Positions 7,711 to 17,044 of a stretch of 49,564 nt of DNA are shown piece by piece. A model generated the notes under the pieces. That model was not told the DNA's origin and ran no database searches. It saw nothing but the letters and a program-made list of their open reading frames with translations. Origin of the DNA: Bacilli bacterium (GTDB lineage: Bacteria > Bacillota_I > Bacilli_A > ML615J-28 > CAG-698); contig JAFZWP010000015.1 of NCBI GenBank assembly GCA_017617065.1, forward strand, positions 1-49,564. The letters run 5' to 3'. Position numbers and translations under genes: made by a program. Within the stretch, counting starts at the first letter, position 1; each line of letters begins with the position of its first letter.

Positions 7711-8573
7711 TATTCTAAATCCTTTAATTCGTCAATATCTAAATTTAAATTCTTATCTTTATTTTTATGTTTGCTAACGATACATTTAACATCTTTTGCA
7801 GGATGTTTTTCAATACTATCTTCATTCTTTACTGAGATGATTTCTCTTAAAAAATCAACATTAGTTACTTCACAGCCTTTGCATGTAGGGGTATCTACAA
7901 TATCGCCAACATCAGGTAATCTTTTTCTAGCTTCAGAATATACTTCTTCTTCATAACCTATGCAGCACATCAGCTTTCCGCAAAGTCCTGTAATCTTACT
8001 AGCCGTTAGGCTCATATTTTGATCTTTAGCCATTTTCATAGTAACTAAATCAAATTCTCTTAAATGTTTAGCACAACATAATTCTCTTCCGCAGATTCCA
8101 ACTCCGCCCATCATCTTAGCGCCTTCACGCTGACCGATTTGGCGAAGTTCGATTCTAACTCTCATAACAGCAGCTAAACTTTTAACAAGTTCTCTAAAGT
8201 CAACTCTACCTTCCGCGTTATAATAAATTAAAAGTTTCGAACCATCTAATGTATATTCTATACCAACTACTTTCATATCTAATTTATGTTCTTCAATTAT
8301 CTTTTTAATAATTGGTAAGTCCTCTTCAGCCCTTGCTTCATTAGCGATAAAAGAGCGTATATCTTTTTCTGTAGCTGGTCTAACTACATCTTTTAATTCT
8401 TTTTCTAATTTTTCATCTTCTATTTCTTGAATTGGCTTTACGACTTTACCTAATTCTAATCCCCTAATGGTTTCTACTACAACCATTGATCCAACTTTTA
8501 ATTTAAATGGTTCAGGATTAAACCAATATATTTTTCCGCCGTCTTTAAAACCAACGCCTACAACTTTTTTCAA
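7710..8573 (-). CDS. ricT: PSP1-domain protein RicT (YaaT)
   Basis: 287 residues from a TTG start chosen because AAGAGG lies eight bases upstream and the resulting N-terminus (MKKVVGVGFKDGGKIYWF) matches family starts; a GTG three codons earlier is possible. The PSP1 region contains the conserved Cys-rich segments CGRELCCAKHL near 172 and LCGKLMCCIGYEEE near 202, plus CKGCEVTN near 225. In B. subtilis RicT acts with RicA and RicF as an Fe-S protein complex that assists RNase Y in mRNA processing, competence and sporulation. It lies two bases after holB, as in B. subtilis. Confidence 0.9.
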   Translation of the reverse strand: MKKVVGVGFKDGGKIYWFNPEPFKLKVGSMVVVETIRGLELGKVVKPIQEIEDEKLEKELKDVVRPATEKDIRSFIANEARAEEDLPIIKKIIEEHKLDMKVVGIEYTLDGSKLLIYYNAEGRVDFRELVKSLAAVMRVRIELRQIGQREGAKMMGGVGICGRELCCAKHLREFDLVTMKMAKDQNMSLTASKITGLCGKLMCCIGYEEEVYSEARKRLPDVGDIVDTPTCKGCEVTNVDFLREIISVKNEDSIEKHPAKDVKCIVSKHKNKDKNLNLDIDELKDLE

Positions 8574-8575
8574 GA

Positions 8576-9553
8576 TTAACACCTCTTAATTTCCGTAAAC
8601 AACTGTGCATATAATAAATCTTTATTAACATTATATGTAAGTCTTTCTTTAAACTTTAATAATAACTCTAAAATAGCAATTTCTTGCTCAATCTTTAAAC
8701 TTGGTCTATTGCTAGCAATCGTTTCACAAAATACCAACTTTTCTAGATCAGCTTCTTGATTAATTAGTATTTTAATTTTATCGTTTTGAGCTGCTGTTAG
8801 CATATCAAAAAACATAATATGATAACTTTTAAGCGTCTCTTCAATTAAAAATTTACCTTTAGTAAACATAATAAGGAGCCCATTATGATCTCTTGCTTCA
8901 AACGATAAAGTTATATCTTTAGCTAACTCTATCATTTTCGTAATCATATTATCATTAGTCATCTTACGCGCTTCTTCTATATTATATGTTAAGGAAGCAA
9001 TAATATGACTAGTTTCAATATTGATGCCTCTATCTTCTAAATCACCTAATATTTCAATACGATTAATTGGGGCAAAATTAATAACTTGGCATCTAGATTT
9101 AATTGTGGATAACAATCTATTGGCGTTTTCGGTAATTAATACCCCATATGTATTTTCATTCATCTCTTCTAAAAACTTTAGAAGCGAGTTAGCAGAACTC
9201 GATGTCATCTTATCAGCTTCATATATTATAAAGATCTTTTTAGCCTCACTTGTTAAGCCAAAATCATTTTGTAAATCAATAATTTGTTCTTTCTTAATAT
9301 ATTCTCCAGCTGGTTTAATAATAGTTAAGTTAGGATTAGTACCATTTGCAACTTTTAGACATTGGTTGCACTGTCCGCATGCTCCACTAATTTCACAAAG
9401 AATTAAGCTTGCTAAGTATCTAGCTGCATCTTTTTTAAAGGTACCCCTAGGCCCTGAAAATAAATAAACAGGAACTAATCTGTCCTTTTTAAAACTATTA
9501 TCAAGAAGCTTTACAACCGCAGGTTGATATTTCTTTAAATCTTCAAAGCTCAT
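8576..9553 (-). CDS. holB: DNA polymerase III subunit delta prime
   Basis: 325 residues. A clamp-loader AAA+ protein with P-loop region YLFSGPRGTFKKDAARYLA near residue 30, a zinc finger (CEISGACGQCNQC near 53-65), a Walker B-like IIYEADKM near 103 and the SRC motif (TIKSRCQVINF near 152). The P-loop is degenerate (GPRGTFKK rather than GxxGxGKT/S), consistent with a delta-prime subunit of weak or no ATPase activity. It sits between tmk and ricT as in many Firmicutes. The ATG is preceded by a modest AGTAGG. Confidence 0.9.
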   Translation of the reverse strand: MSFEDLKKYQPAVVKLLDNSFKKDRLVPVYLFSGPRGTFKKDAARYLASLILCEISGACGQCNQCLKVANGTNPNLTIIKPAGEYIKKEQIIDLQNDFGLTSEAKKIFIIYEADKMTSSSANSLLKFLEEMNENTYGVLITENANRLLSTIKSRCQVINFAPINRIEILGDLEDRGINIETSHIIASLTYNIEEARKMTNDNMITKMIELAKDITLSFEARDHNGLLIMFTKGKFLIEETLKSYHIMFFDMLTAAQNDKIKILINQEADLEKLVFCETIASNRPSLKIEQEIAILELLLKFKERLTYNVNKDLLYAQLFTEIKRC

Positions 9554-9560
9554 GATATAC

Positions 9561-10184
9561 CTACTTAATTAATTTATTAATGATTTCCATACAATCATTA
9601 AATACATCTTCCCTATTTTGATTGCCATTTATACTAACAAATCTATCAGGAAACATATTACTTACTTTAATATAACCATCATATACTGCTTTATGGAAAT
9701 TCATCTTTTCTAAATCTAATCTATTTTGGTTTCTATTATTATCTTTAATTCTAGCAAGTCCTACTTCAGGTGTCACGTCCACAAATATTGTTTTATCAGG
9801 AAGCAAGCCATCGGTAGCAAAGAGGTTAACATTTAATACTTCTTCGATGCCAATTCCTCTAGCATATCCTTGATAAGCTAGGCTAGAATCAATATAGCGG
9901 TCGCATAATACAATATAACCTTCTTCTAGTTTTGGTATAACCACTTCAATTAAATGTTGTCTTCTACTAGCAGCATATAATAAGGCTTCTGTTCTTTTAT
10001 CCATTTTTGTATTATTAACATTTAAAATAACACTTCTAATTTGTTCAGCTATTTCAACTCCACCAGGTTCTCTAGTTTTATATACTTTTTTACCATCAGC
10101 TAAAAGTTTTTCATAAACTTTATCGATTAAAGTAGTCTTTCCACTACCTTCGCCACCTTCAAATGTGATAAACAAACCTTTCAT
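9561..10184 (-). CDS. tmk: Thymidylate kinase
   Basis: 207 residues from the ATG with GGTGG five bases upstream; an ATG four codons earlier lacks a ribosome binding site. It phosphorylates dTMP to dTDP. The P-loop FEGGEGSGKTT is at the N-terminus, the substrate motif TREPGG near 39, the DRY motif (LCDRYIDSSLAYQG) near 90, and a lid region rich in Arg/Asn near 145. It is the first gene of the tmk-holB-ricT-yabB operon and has its own promoter. Confidence 0.96.
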   Translation of the reverse strand: MKGLFITFEGGEGSGKTTLIDKVYEKLLADGKKVYKTREPGGVEIAEQIRSVILNVNNTKMDKRTEALLYAASRRQHLIEVVIPKLEEGYIVLCDRYIDSSLAYQGYARGIGIEEVLNVNLFATDGLLPDKTIFVDVTPEVGLARIKDNNRNQNRLDLEKMNFHKAVYDGYIKVSNMFPDRFVSINGNQNREDVFNDCMEIINKLIK

Positions 10185-10221
10185 AATATCCACCATTTCA
10201 TTTTTATTTTTCTATATTTGC

Positions 10222-10250
10222 ATTATCGCATAAATTAGCAAATTTCTCAA
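10222..10250 (-). promoter_or_regulatory. Promoter of the tmk-holB-ricT-yabB operon
   Basis: TTGAGA (10245-10250), a 17-base spacer ending in TGC, and GATAAT (10222-10227), just after the subtilase terminator. Confidence 0.7.
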
Positions 10251-10256
10251 TACTTT

Positions 10257-10283
10257 TAAAAAACAAGTCTATTTCTAGACTTG
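10257..10283 (-). terminator. Terminator of the sigma/anti-sigma/subtilase operon
   Basis: CAAGTCTA pairs with TAGACTTG around a 4-base loop, with a T run on the minus strand. The stem is close in sequence to the terminator at 14533-14563. Confidence 0.8.
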
Positions 10284-10294
10284 CTTTTTAAATC

Positions 10295-12454
10295 TTATTT
10301 TCCAAATGGTAAATTGTCTTCTTCTTTTTTTACTGCAAACGGAATATAATTATTAACCATTTTTTTATTATTTAAATGAATAAACGATAACGTACCATTC
10401 AAATAAGCATCAATGTCTGCATCTGCTAACACTATTACTCCATTTGGTAATATATAACTTCCATTAATAGTTCTTGGAAGATTGTTTGAAGTAAATGGGA
10501 CAATTCCCATGGCTGCTGGGCCCCCACAAATTATGCAAGTCGCATATTGTTGGCCAGGGGGAATGGTCCCTTGGGCTACTGCATGAACTTCTGTATACCA
10601 ATCATCACAAGCGCAAAATACAGTATGTTCTGTATAATTGCGCCACGAATATGTATCATATGTATGATAATGTTTTGAAATTTGCGTGGTAATTGTTCCA
10701 CTTTGAGAATCATTAGCAAACTTTACTCTTAAATAATATGTACCAGTTGATAAATATTTAGGGAAATGGACATTATTATTAGAATTGTTTAAATCATTAT
10801 AGCTTAATTGATTATAGTTACTATCATATAATGTTACGTTAAGTGGATATGAAGCTGATATATTAAAATCATATCCTCTAGAATATGTAACATTTAGTTT
10901 GTAAAAGCCATTATCATTAGTGAAATAATCATTATTTGCTAATGCTGTGTGACTAATATTAATAGTAGTAATACTATTATTAAGAGTACATGGTGTAAAA
11001 GCATGATTAGTTAGGACATATTTAACTGCACCATATGCATTTAACTTCTTAACATATTGATTTTCTAAACTTCCACCAGGACCCGTTGGTGCCTGAATAA
11101 CTATATTATCTGCTCCTTCTAATATAGCGGTTTTTAATTGAGATGCTGTTAGATTCGGATTGATAGACAATAATAATGCAGCAACACCTGTAACGTGAGG
11201 CGCCGCACATGATGTGCCATTGAAAAGTGAATATGCTGAAGAGGTTGATGAATTAGTCGTTATACAATCGAATACCATTAGGTTGGTTTCTCCTCCACCC
11301 GGAGCAAAAATACTTACTGAACTACCAAAATTTGATGATTTCGTATCACTCCATATGGATCTATTGCCACTACTATCAATTGCACCAACAGAAATTAGAT
11401 TATTTAAGTTAAATGCACTTATAAACGAATAGTTATCTAGATTATTGCCATCATTACCGACAGACCACACAAAAAGGCCCTGATATTCATATACTGCTGC
11501 TAAAACACCAAAGTTTGTTCCAAATCCACTTACGCTATAGTTAAGTACAGATATTCTTGAACTACTATCCCACGAATCACGAGCATTTATAATTGCTGCA
11601 ATAACAGAATCAGAATCATGGTGACCTGATCCACTGCTGTCGCTCACGGTTTGCAATGGTACAAGTGAAACTTTATGATTTATACCGGTCACACCAGTAT
11701 CATTATCGCCAACAGCGCCTACTATTCCAGCGACCCTTGTTCCGTGGCCACCATAATCATCAATAGTCGTAGTATTATTGTTATAAAAATCATATCCAGT
11801 TACCACATTCGCATTCAAATCTTCGTGAGAAGCAATACCGCTATCAATAATCCCAACTCGAACATCAAAAGTACCACGAGTGAATTCCCATGCTTCATCT
11901 GCAGCAATTCCACTAGAACTATTTAACGCCCACTGGAGTTGGAAAAAAGGATCATCAGGCGTTATTGAATCGGGTTCATAACTATAATTAGGCCCAACAT
12001 AACACACCTCGCTTAATAATTCGACCTTGCTAACAATTTTCAAAACTTCTTCCTTTGATTCTGAATTTAGAACTGCTTTGATGATTTGCCTAAATTTAAT
12101 TTTGCTTAAATAATTGGCTGTCTCAGAATTAGATAAATCCAATGTATTATCATCTATCAATATTCTACTCGGAACCTCTGACAAGTCTTCGAGCGAAATT
12201 ATTTCCTCAATTTTGTAAAGTTTTTTTGAAACATTTTCCGACACTCCCCTATATTGACTATACTCTGATTTAAGCACAATAATTATAGAATCTGTAGAAA
12301 AGCATTGATTAATGTCTATATCTATTATTACTTTTTCATCATCAAGTATTTGCTTAGATATTGTAGCAGCACTAACATTTAGTGTAAAAATAATAGGAAA
12401 AAGAAACAAAACAGCAACAATCAAAGATGCCTTTATTAAAATCTTTTGCATCAT
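10295..12454 (-). CDS. Secreted subtilisin-family serine protease (S8) with C-terminal extension
   Basis: 719 residues. A signal peptide (hydrophobic to about residue 28, cleavage near VSA-A) is followed by an I9-like propeptide (about 50-158: FSTDSIIIVLK ... KFRQII ... YVGPNYSYEP) and the S8 catalytic domain with intact triad: Asp in VGIIDSGIASHED near 203, His in GGHGTRVAGIVGA near 236, Ser in NGTSCAAPHVTGVAAL near 413. A beta-rich segment (about 495-590) looks like a PPC-type domain, then comes a short tail with CACDDW and CIICGG. There is no LPXTG or transmembrane anchor, so it is probably released or loosely bound. It is the last gene of an operon led by an ECF sigma factor, suggesting sigma-controlled secretion. 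Confidence 0.9.
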   Translation of the reverse strand: MMQKILIKASLIVAVLFLFPIIFTLNVSAATISKQILDDEKVIIDIDINQCFSTDSIIIVLKSEYSQYRGVSENVSKKLYKIEEIISLEDLSEVPSRILIDDNTLDLSNSETANYLSKIKFRQIIKAVLNSESKEEVLKIVSKVELLSEVCYVGPNYSYEPDSITPDDPFFQLQWALNSSSGIAADEAWEFTRGTFDVRVGIIDSGIASHEDLNANVVTGYDFYNNNTTTIDDYGGHGTRVAGIVGAVGDNDTGVTGINHKVSLVPLQTVSDSSGSGHHDSDSVIAAIINARDSWDSSSRISVLNYSVSGFGTNFGVLAAVYEYQGLFVWSVGNDGNNLDNYSFISAFNLNNLISVGAIDSSGNRSIWSDTKSSNFGSSVSIFAPGGGETNLMVFDCITTNSSTSSAYSLFNGTSCAAPHVTGVAALLLSINPNLTASQLKTAILEGADNIVIQAPTGPGGSLENQYVKKLNAYGAVKYVLTNHAFTPCTLNNSITTINISHTALANNDYFTNDNGFYKLNVTYSRGYDFNISASYPLNVTLYDSNYNQLSYNDLNNSNNNVHFPKYLSTGTYYLRVKFANDSQSGTITTQISKHYHTYDTYSWRNYTEHTVFCACDDWYTEVHAVAQGTIPPGQQYATCIICGGPAAMGIVPFTSNNLPRTINGSYILPNGVIVLADADIDAYLNGTLSFIHLNNKKMVNNYIPFAVKKEEDNLPFGK

Positions 12455-12472
12455 TTACCATCCTTTTTATAA

Positions 12473-13953
12473 CTAATCACCTGTTTGAATTAGGTTTGGA
12501 GCAACATATTTCACGAAATTTAGTTGCTCAACCACTCTTACTGCTTCTATTACTGAAGCTTTATCAGTTGGCTTTATGTTTATTACAATTATTTGCCTAA
12601 AATTATTCAATAGTTCTTGGTATTCAGGCTCATAAAAAGATGCAGGAGGAGTTGTGCCAGAAAGATATTCCATATTTGTAGCATTTGCAAGACCAAAAAC
12701 GCTTATATCCAATTCAGGATATCTCGTAGTTCTTTTTAACACAACTATGATTTTATCGAGTGTAAATTCATCATCTTCATTTCCTTGCCATATTATTTTT
12801 TCATCATTAATGTCAAAGTTTTCTAAAATCCATATTGACAATAAATCATCATCCGTTACAAACCCTTTTTCGTAAGCTTCGCTTAATTTATAAAAATTGT
12901 TTCCAGTCCACAAAAGTATTTCTCTGTTGGAAAATCTATATGAAAATGTGACACTTCCTATAACAACGTTTTTTTCTAATCCCGTATCGCCGTGATCTGC
13001 TAATTTAATTAATACAACATCATACCCATTGTAATTGCCATAGTACTTTTCTATTAAAATATTGTTGATTGGATAGTTACCACTTAAATATGCATCTATA
13101 TAACTTTGTTTGATTTCATATTCTTTTGTGACATAATTCTTTACAAAATCTACTTTTTCTAATGGTATTAATGAAATAAATAATGATTTTAACTTTACAT
13201 CATAAACACCAGCACCATATCTTTCATTTATGCCAATTAAAATATATCCACTATCATATACTCGTATTTGTATTGTCCTTGAATCATCAGCACCTGCAAG
13301 AAAGAAAGTATACTCATTATTGTAGTCTTCACTAAGAATATCATTATATTCGCTGTGAAAGAAATCTACTTTATCAATTATATCAATATATGGCAAGTCG
13401 AATCTTGATAATAAATCTTTGTAAAATGCTTTATCGACAGTCCAAATTACTGAACTGTATCTGCCTTCCATCATACGGATATTTACTATTTCATTTTGAT
13501 TAAAAATTTTATCTAAAGATATATAGCTAGTATTCAAGTTTAAACAATCATTCCATCTGGCTGATTTTTTTAAATTATCAATAGCAGTATTTTTTTCATA
13601 TGATAACTTTGATAAATCCAACTTTTCTTGCTTATCAGCAGAAATTGTTTGAATATCTTTTTCAATTTCTATTATCTTCGTTATTTTTTCTTCGTCGTTA
13701 TCAATATATTCTAAATTATCAATTGATCTATTAATTTTAGCTATAGTGTTCGTTTTATTATTAATGAGTATAATGCCTAAAATGATAGCAGCAATTACTA
13801 TAACCGAACTAGATAAAACACATGTTAACTTAATCATCCGTTTGTTATATTTATTTTTACTTGCTTTGCACGCTTCAAGAACTTTATCTTTATTACCCTC
13901 TATATTAGGAATATCAAGTTTTAAAAGTTCTTCTAATTCTTTATCTTCCATCG
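12473..13953 (-). CDS. Membrane anti-sigma-like protein with extracytoplasmic propeptide-like domain
   Basis: 493 residues from the ATG with AGGAGG seven bases upstream, overlapping the sigma-factor gene by 13 bases. It has an acidic cytoplasmic head (about 1-40), one membrane segment (about 41-64), and a long outside part that contains a coiled-coil-like stretch (about 70-130) and a segment of the type YYGNYNGYDVVLIKL ... FYKLSEAYEKGFVTDDDL seen in many secreted proteins. The last 100 residues (about 396-493) parallel the propeptide of the neighbouring subtilase: FTLDKIIVVLK vs FSTDSIIIVLK, NFRQII vs KFRQII, and VVEQLNFVKYVAPN vs KVELLSEVCYVGPN. Topology and position indicate an anti-sigma factor. 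The sigma-binding motif is not recognisable by eye. Confidence 0.7.
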
Positions 13954-14441
13954 CTTGCCCTCCTTTTAACAATTATTTCTTTTAACTTAATTTTCGCCCT
14001 ACTAAGCCTTGTGGTAGCGTTACTTTCACTTATTTTTAAAATTCTAGCTATTTCTTTAACACTATAATTATTGAAATAACGAAAAACAATTATGGTTTTA
14101 TAACTCTTGTTAAGCAAATTAACACACTCGTATATGTCATCATTATCATTATTTCTATAAGAGTCAGGAAGATTATCAATGTATTCACTACTAGTAAGTG
14201 CCTTCGCATTTTTCTTCTTGCGCAAAAAATCTAGTGATTTATTGATTGTTAAACGTATTAACCAATATTTATCGTTATCGTCATTACAAGTTTTATGAGT
14301 TTGATAAAACTTAATAAATACTTCTTGCACAATGTCTTCAGCATCAAAACTATCATGCGTATAGCCATATGCTATATTGAATAATTCTTTAAAGTATTGA
14401 TCAAAAACGCGCGTAAATTCTAAATCAGTCAATTGCTTCAT
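13941..14441 (-). CDS. ECF-type RNA polymerase sigma factor
   Basis: 166 residues, typical of group 4 sigma-70 proteins. Region 2 reads FKELFNIAYGYTHDSFDAED then IVQEVFIKFYQ (about 17-50); region 4 with its helix-turn-helix is near 115-155 (YNNYSVKEIARILKISES as FNNYSVKEIARILKISES, then TTRLSRAKIKLKE). The ATG follows AGGAGG. It is co-transcribed with the anti-sigma-like gene and the subtilase, which are therefore its likely control partner and output. A candidate ECF-type promoter upstream suggests autoregulation. Confidence 0.92.
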   Translation of the reverse strand: MKQLTDLEFTRVFDQYFKELFNIAYGYTHDSFDAEDIVQEVFIKFYQTHKTCNDDNDKYWLIRLTINKSLDFLRKKKNAKALTSSEYIDNLPDSYRNNDNDDIYECVNLLNKSYKTIIVFRYFNNYSVKEIARILKISESNATTRLSRAKIKLKEIIVKRRASDGR

Positions 14442-14474
14442 ATGGCCTCCTAACCAAATACACTTTTATCCTCC

Positions 14475-14509
14475 ATATATAAAACGTTTCAAAGTAACAA
14501 AATGTCACA
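14475..14509 (-). promoter_or_regulatory. Candidate ECF-type promoter of the sigma operon
   Basis: On the minus strand TGTGACA (14503-14509) is followed after about 16-17 bases by CGTTTTATATA (14475-14485). No good sigma-A pair is present, while a TGTnACA-like -35 with a CGT-containing -10 is the general look of ECF promoters. The assignment is by eye only. Confidence 0.35.
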
Positions 14510-14532
14510 CTTTTTTTAAAATTTTTTTAATA

Positions 14533-14563
14533 TTTTTAAAGCAAGTCTTTTTAGACTTGCTTT
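14533..14563 (-). terminator. Terminator of the 605-aa exported protein gene
   Basis: AAAGCAAGTCT pairs with AGACTTGCTTT across a 4-base loop, ten bases after the stop codon. The T tract on the minus strand is short. Confidence 0.65.
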
Positions 14564-14572
14564 TTGTTATTT

Positions 14573-16390
14573 TTATTTACCAAACAACGAATCATACAAG
14601 CTAATTAAATCCGGTGTTAGCATACTATCTTCAATTGAATCAAATAAGACTTGTTTATTATCATCTGATAAAGACTGAATTGCTTCAATTAAATTAGTTG
14701 TATCTTCTTCTGTTAGGTTGCCTGCACTAATTGCTTCACTTGAATTATTAATTTGACTTAAGACATTATTTACAGCTTCAGCTTGCTCTGGATCAGTTGT
14801 ATCAAAATCATCTTCATCTAAATCACTATTTTCTAAATAATTACTTACAGCATGACTTACAACATCTATGCTTGCGGCTACAACTGGGTTAGTAATAGTT
14901 ACATATACATCTAAACTATCTTCAGTTAGGCACAATCTATCAACTTTCATAGGTAAAGCTGCTCCACCTTCCACCTTTAACATCTCATTAAAGTTATCAG
15001 CGCTTATTAATAGACTATTAGTTTCATTATCATATTCCATCATATTACTTTCACTAATCTTTTCGGCTAATATTACTTTAATGAAATCACTTGATGCTTC
15101 GATAAATGATGAAGTTTGCTCACTATTTCCTTTACCAATTTCAATCTTATCATCTAGTTTAATAGATATTTGATTAGTATTATTACCACTAACATTTCCA
15201 CCTAAAGTAATTAACGTCTTTAAACCATTCAAGTCTAAAATTACATTAATAATTACTCTTTCAGCTGCTAAATCTACATCGATGCCTGTAATCATTAGTT
15301 TTATAGATGCATCCGTATTAGGAATTTCAAATTCAGCCATATAACTAGCATATCCACCTGATTTAGCAAATATCAACGCATTGAAATCAGTTTCCGAAAT
15401 AGTAATTTTACGATCATTAGATGCTATACTTGAAATAGCTAAGCTTTGCGTAATTGAAGTTATATATAAATCATAATCAAACTCACCACTATATTCTGGA
15501 TTTAACACAAGCTGATCTGCATCCACATCCGCTTTAGCTAGATCACATCTAACTCCAAATCTATTTCCAAATACGCCTAAATCTAAAATATCATTTTCTT
15601 TACTAGTAATCATATCAGCTAGTGATACTAGTGTTGCTTTAGTGGTCTCTTCTGATTCCACGTTATCCGTAATTACTTTAGTTAAGAATGCAGATAAACT
15701 ATCTTTAGTAACGCCAATTTTTAAATTCTTTAAATCTACATCTACTTTCAACTGTTCAGTTGATAATTTTTCTTCTAAATTCTTTTCACTTAAGCCAATT
15801 TTAGAAGCAATATTGATAATCCTCTTAGCTCCGCTACCTGCATAATTAATTTTACCGACCTTTAAAGTATCAACTTTTAGGAAAAATTCTTCATTTGTTT
15901 CCTCAAATGATAAATATAACTCGATGCAAGAAGTTTTATTACCAATAATAGCAGGCATAAATAGCATTAATTTCTCATTATCAATTTTAGAATAAACACT
16001 TTTAACTATTACTCCTTTTCCACCAACTAGGGGAACGCTCTTTTCTAGAGTTGAAGCCCAAATGTAGTTCTTTTGATCGCTGTAATCAGCTTCACTTTTA
16101 GGAAGCGGCAGATAGTTTTCGTTTATTTTTTCTCTAACTATACAAAATAGAAGTAAGTTTAACTGGTTTTCGTCTAATGTAATATCAATATAGTTCTTAG
16201 AATGAAGGTCAAAGCCTTCAGATAATACCGCCGATATCACTTCCGACTTATCCGCATCTGCCTTATATATAGCAGTTGGGGTGTCATCTGTATCATTTGC
16301 TAAGCTTACATAGAACCCGATTACTGTTCCAACTGCAATTAATACTATAATTAATACTAAAATTATTATAAATTTGAATAATTTTTTCAT
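14573..16390 (-). CDS. Membrane-anchored exported protein of unknown function
   Basis: 605 residues with a single N-terminal hydrophobic segment (about 6-29) lacking a lipobox, so probably a type II anchor with a large outside domain. The outside part has repeated units of similar flavour: ITLDENQLNLLLFCIV near 70, ISETDFNALIFAKSGG near 325 and ISADNFNEMLKVEGG near 475, which suggests duplicated modules. The C-terminus is acidic and helical (ENSDLDEDDFDTTDPEQAE). The ATG follows GGAGGTATATAG. It is monocistronic, between its own promoter and terminator, upstream of the ECF sigma operon. I do not recognise the family; a lipid- or wall-related extracytoplasmic role is only a guess. Confidence 0.75.
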   Translation of the reverse strand: MKKLFKFIIILVLIIVLIAVGTVIGFYVSLANDTDDTPTAIYKADADKSEVISAVLSEGFDLHSKNYIDITLDENQLNLLLFCIVREKINENYLPLPKSEADYSDQKNYIWASTLEKSVPLVGGKGVIVKSVYSKIDNEKLMLFMPAIIGNKTSCIELYLSFEETNEEFFLKVDTLKVGKINYAGSGAKRIINIASKIGLSEKNLEEKLSTEQLKVDVDLKNLKIGVTKDSLSAFLTKVITDNVESEETTKATLVSLADMITSKENDILDLGVFGNRFGVRCDLAKADVDADQLVLNPEYSGEFDYDLYITSITQSLAISSIASNDRKITISETDFNALIFAKSGGYASYMAEFEIPNTDASIKLMITGIDVDLAAERVIINVILDLNGLKTLITLGGNVSGNNTNQISIKLDDKIEIGKGNSEQTSSFIEASSDFIKVILAEKISESNMMEYDNETNSLLISADNFNEMLKVEGGAALPMKVDRLCLTEDSLDVYVTITNPVVAASIDVVSHAVSNYLENSDLDEDDFDTTDPEQAEAVNNVLSQINNSSEAISAGNLTEEDTTNLIEAIQSLSDDNKQVLFDSIEDSMLTPDLISLYDSLFGK

Positions 16391-16424
16391 CTATATACCT
16401 CCAAATCGATATATTCACGCCTAG

Positions 16425-16453
16425 ATTATAACACAATTTATATTCATTATAAA
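16425..16453 (-). promoter_or_regulatory. Promoter of the 605-aa protein gene, extended -10
   Basis: TATAAT (16425-16430) preceded by TGT, with a weak -35 (TTTATA at 16448-16453) at 17-base spacing. Confidence 0.6.
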
Positions 16454-17013
16454 AAATATAAATCTTATTTAATCTTCATTTAATAAATAAATATAAATAT
16501 CCATCTCCTATTTAGTTTAATTATCTAAAATCATATATATTTTTTATAATTCAAAAGATATGCTTTTAAGTTATGTTTAAAGAGCCTTAATTAGATGCTA
16601 AAATCATATATTTTTTAGGTAGATTAAACTATATACATTTAAAACACGCAAACTGCCTCTTAAAACGCCTTATTTTTATAACTAAATATATATTTAAAAA
16701 ACGCTATAAAACGCGGTTTTTAAATATTTTATGCTTTTTTAAAACATATATATGAAAACTTATCCCTTACTTCTAAAATGCCTAAAATTTATGCCCAAAA
16801 TCCTTATATTTTTGATTTAAAATCGATTTTTTGATTTTTTTCAATTAAGTTTTAAGATTGGGATATTTTTAGAAATAAGCGCAAATTTTGGGTTTTGAGC
16901 CTTTTTTTAAAAATTTTAAAAAAATATATAAATTTGGGCTCATTTTTTGACGCATTTTTAATCATCTTCAAACTTATAAAAAATCAGCCCTAAATTTATG
17001 GATTTTTGGGCAT
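16454..17013. other. About 560 bp of noncoding, very AT-rich DNA with repeats and stems
   Basis: No reading frame of useful length is present on either strand. Visible structure: a direct repeat CTAAAATCATATAT...TTTTTTA at about 16525-16546 and again at 16598-16617; a hairpin at 16691-16726 (TATTTAAAAA/TTTTTAAATA with inner CGC/GCG); AAATTTGGGCT near 16930 facing AGCCCTAAATTT near 16986; and ATGCCCAAAATCC near 16791 facing GGATTTTTGGGCAT near 17000. It could hold an RNA or be decayed sequence. Confidence 0.5.
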
Positions 17014-17040
17014 TTAAAAAAGCTCCTTTTAAAGGAGCTA
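17014..17040 (-). terminator. Terminator of the ecfA1-ecfA2-ecfT-truA operon
   Basis: The palindrome AGCTCCTTTTAAAGGAGCT is followed on the minus strand by TTTTTTAAA, five bases after the truA stop. Confidence 0.8.
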
Positions 17041-17044
17041 AAAA

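Noticed and set aside
9021..9467. Plus-strand frame of 148 codons opposite holB
   Set aside because: Antisense of a well-supported gene and no motif.
12473..14441. Two-component or generic stress operon
   Set aside because: There is no kinase or receiver domain. The first protein has sigma regions 2 and 4, so sigma/anti-sigma is the better reading.
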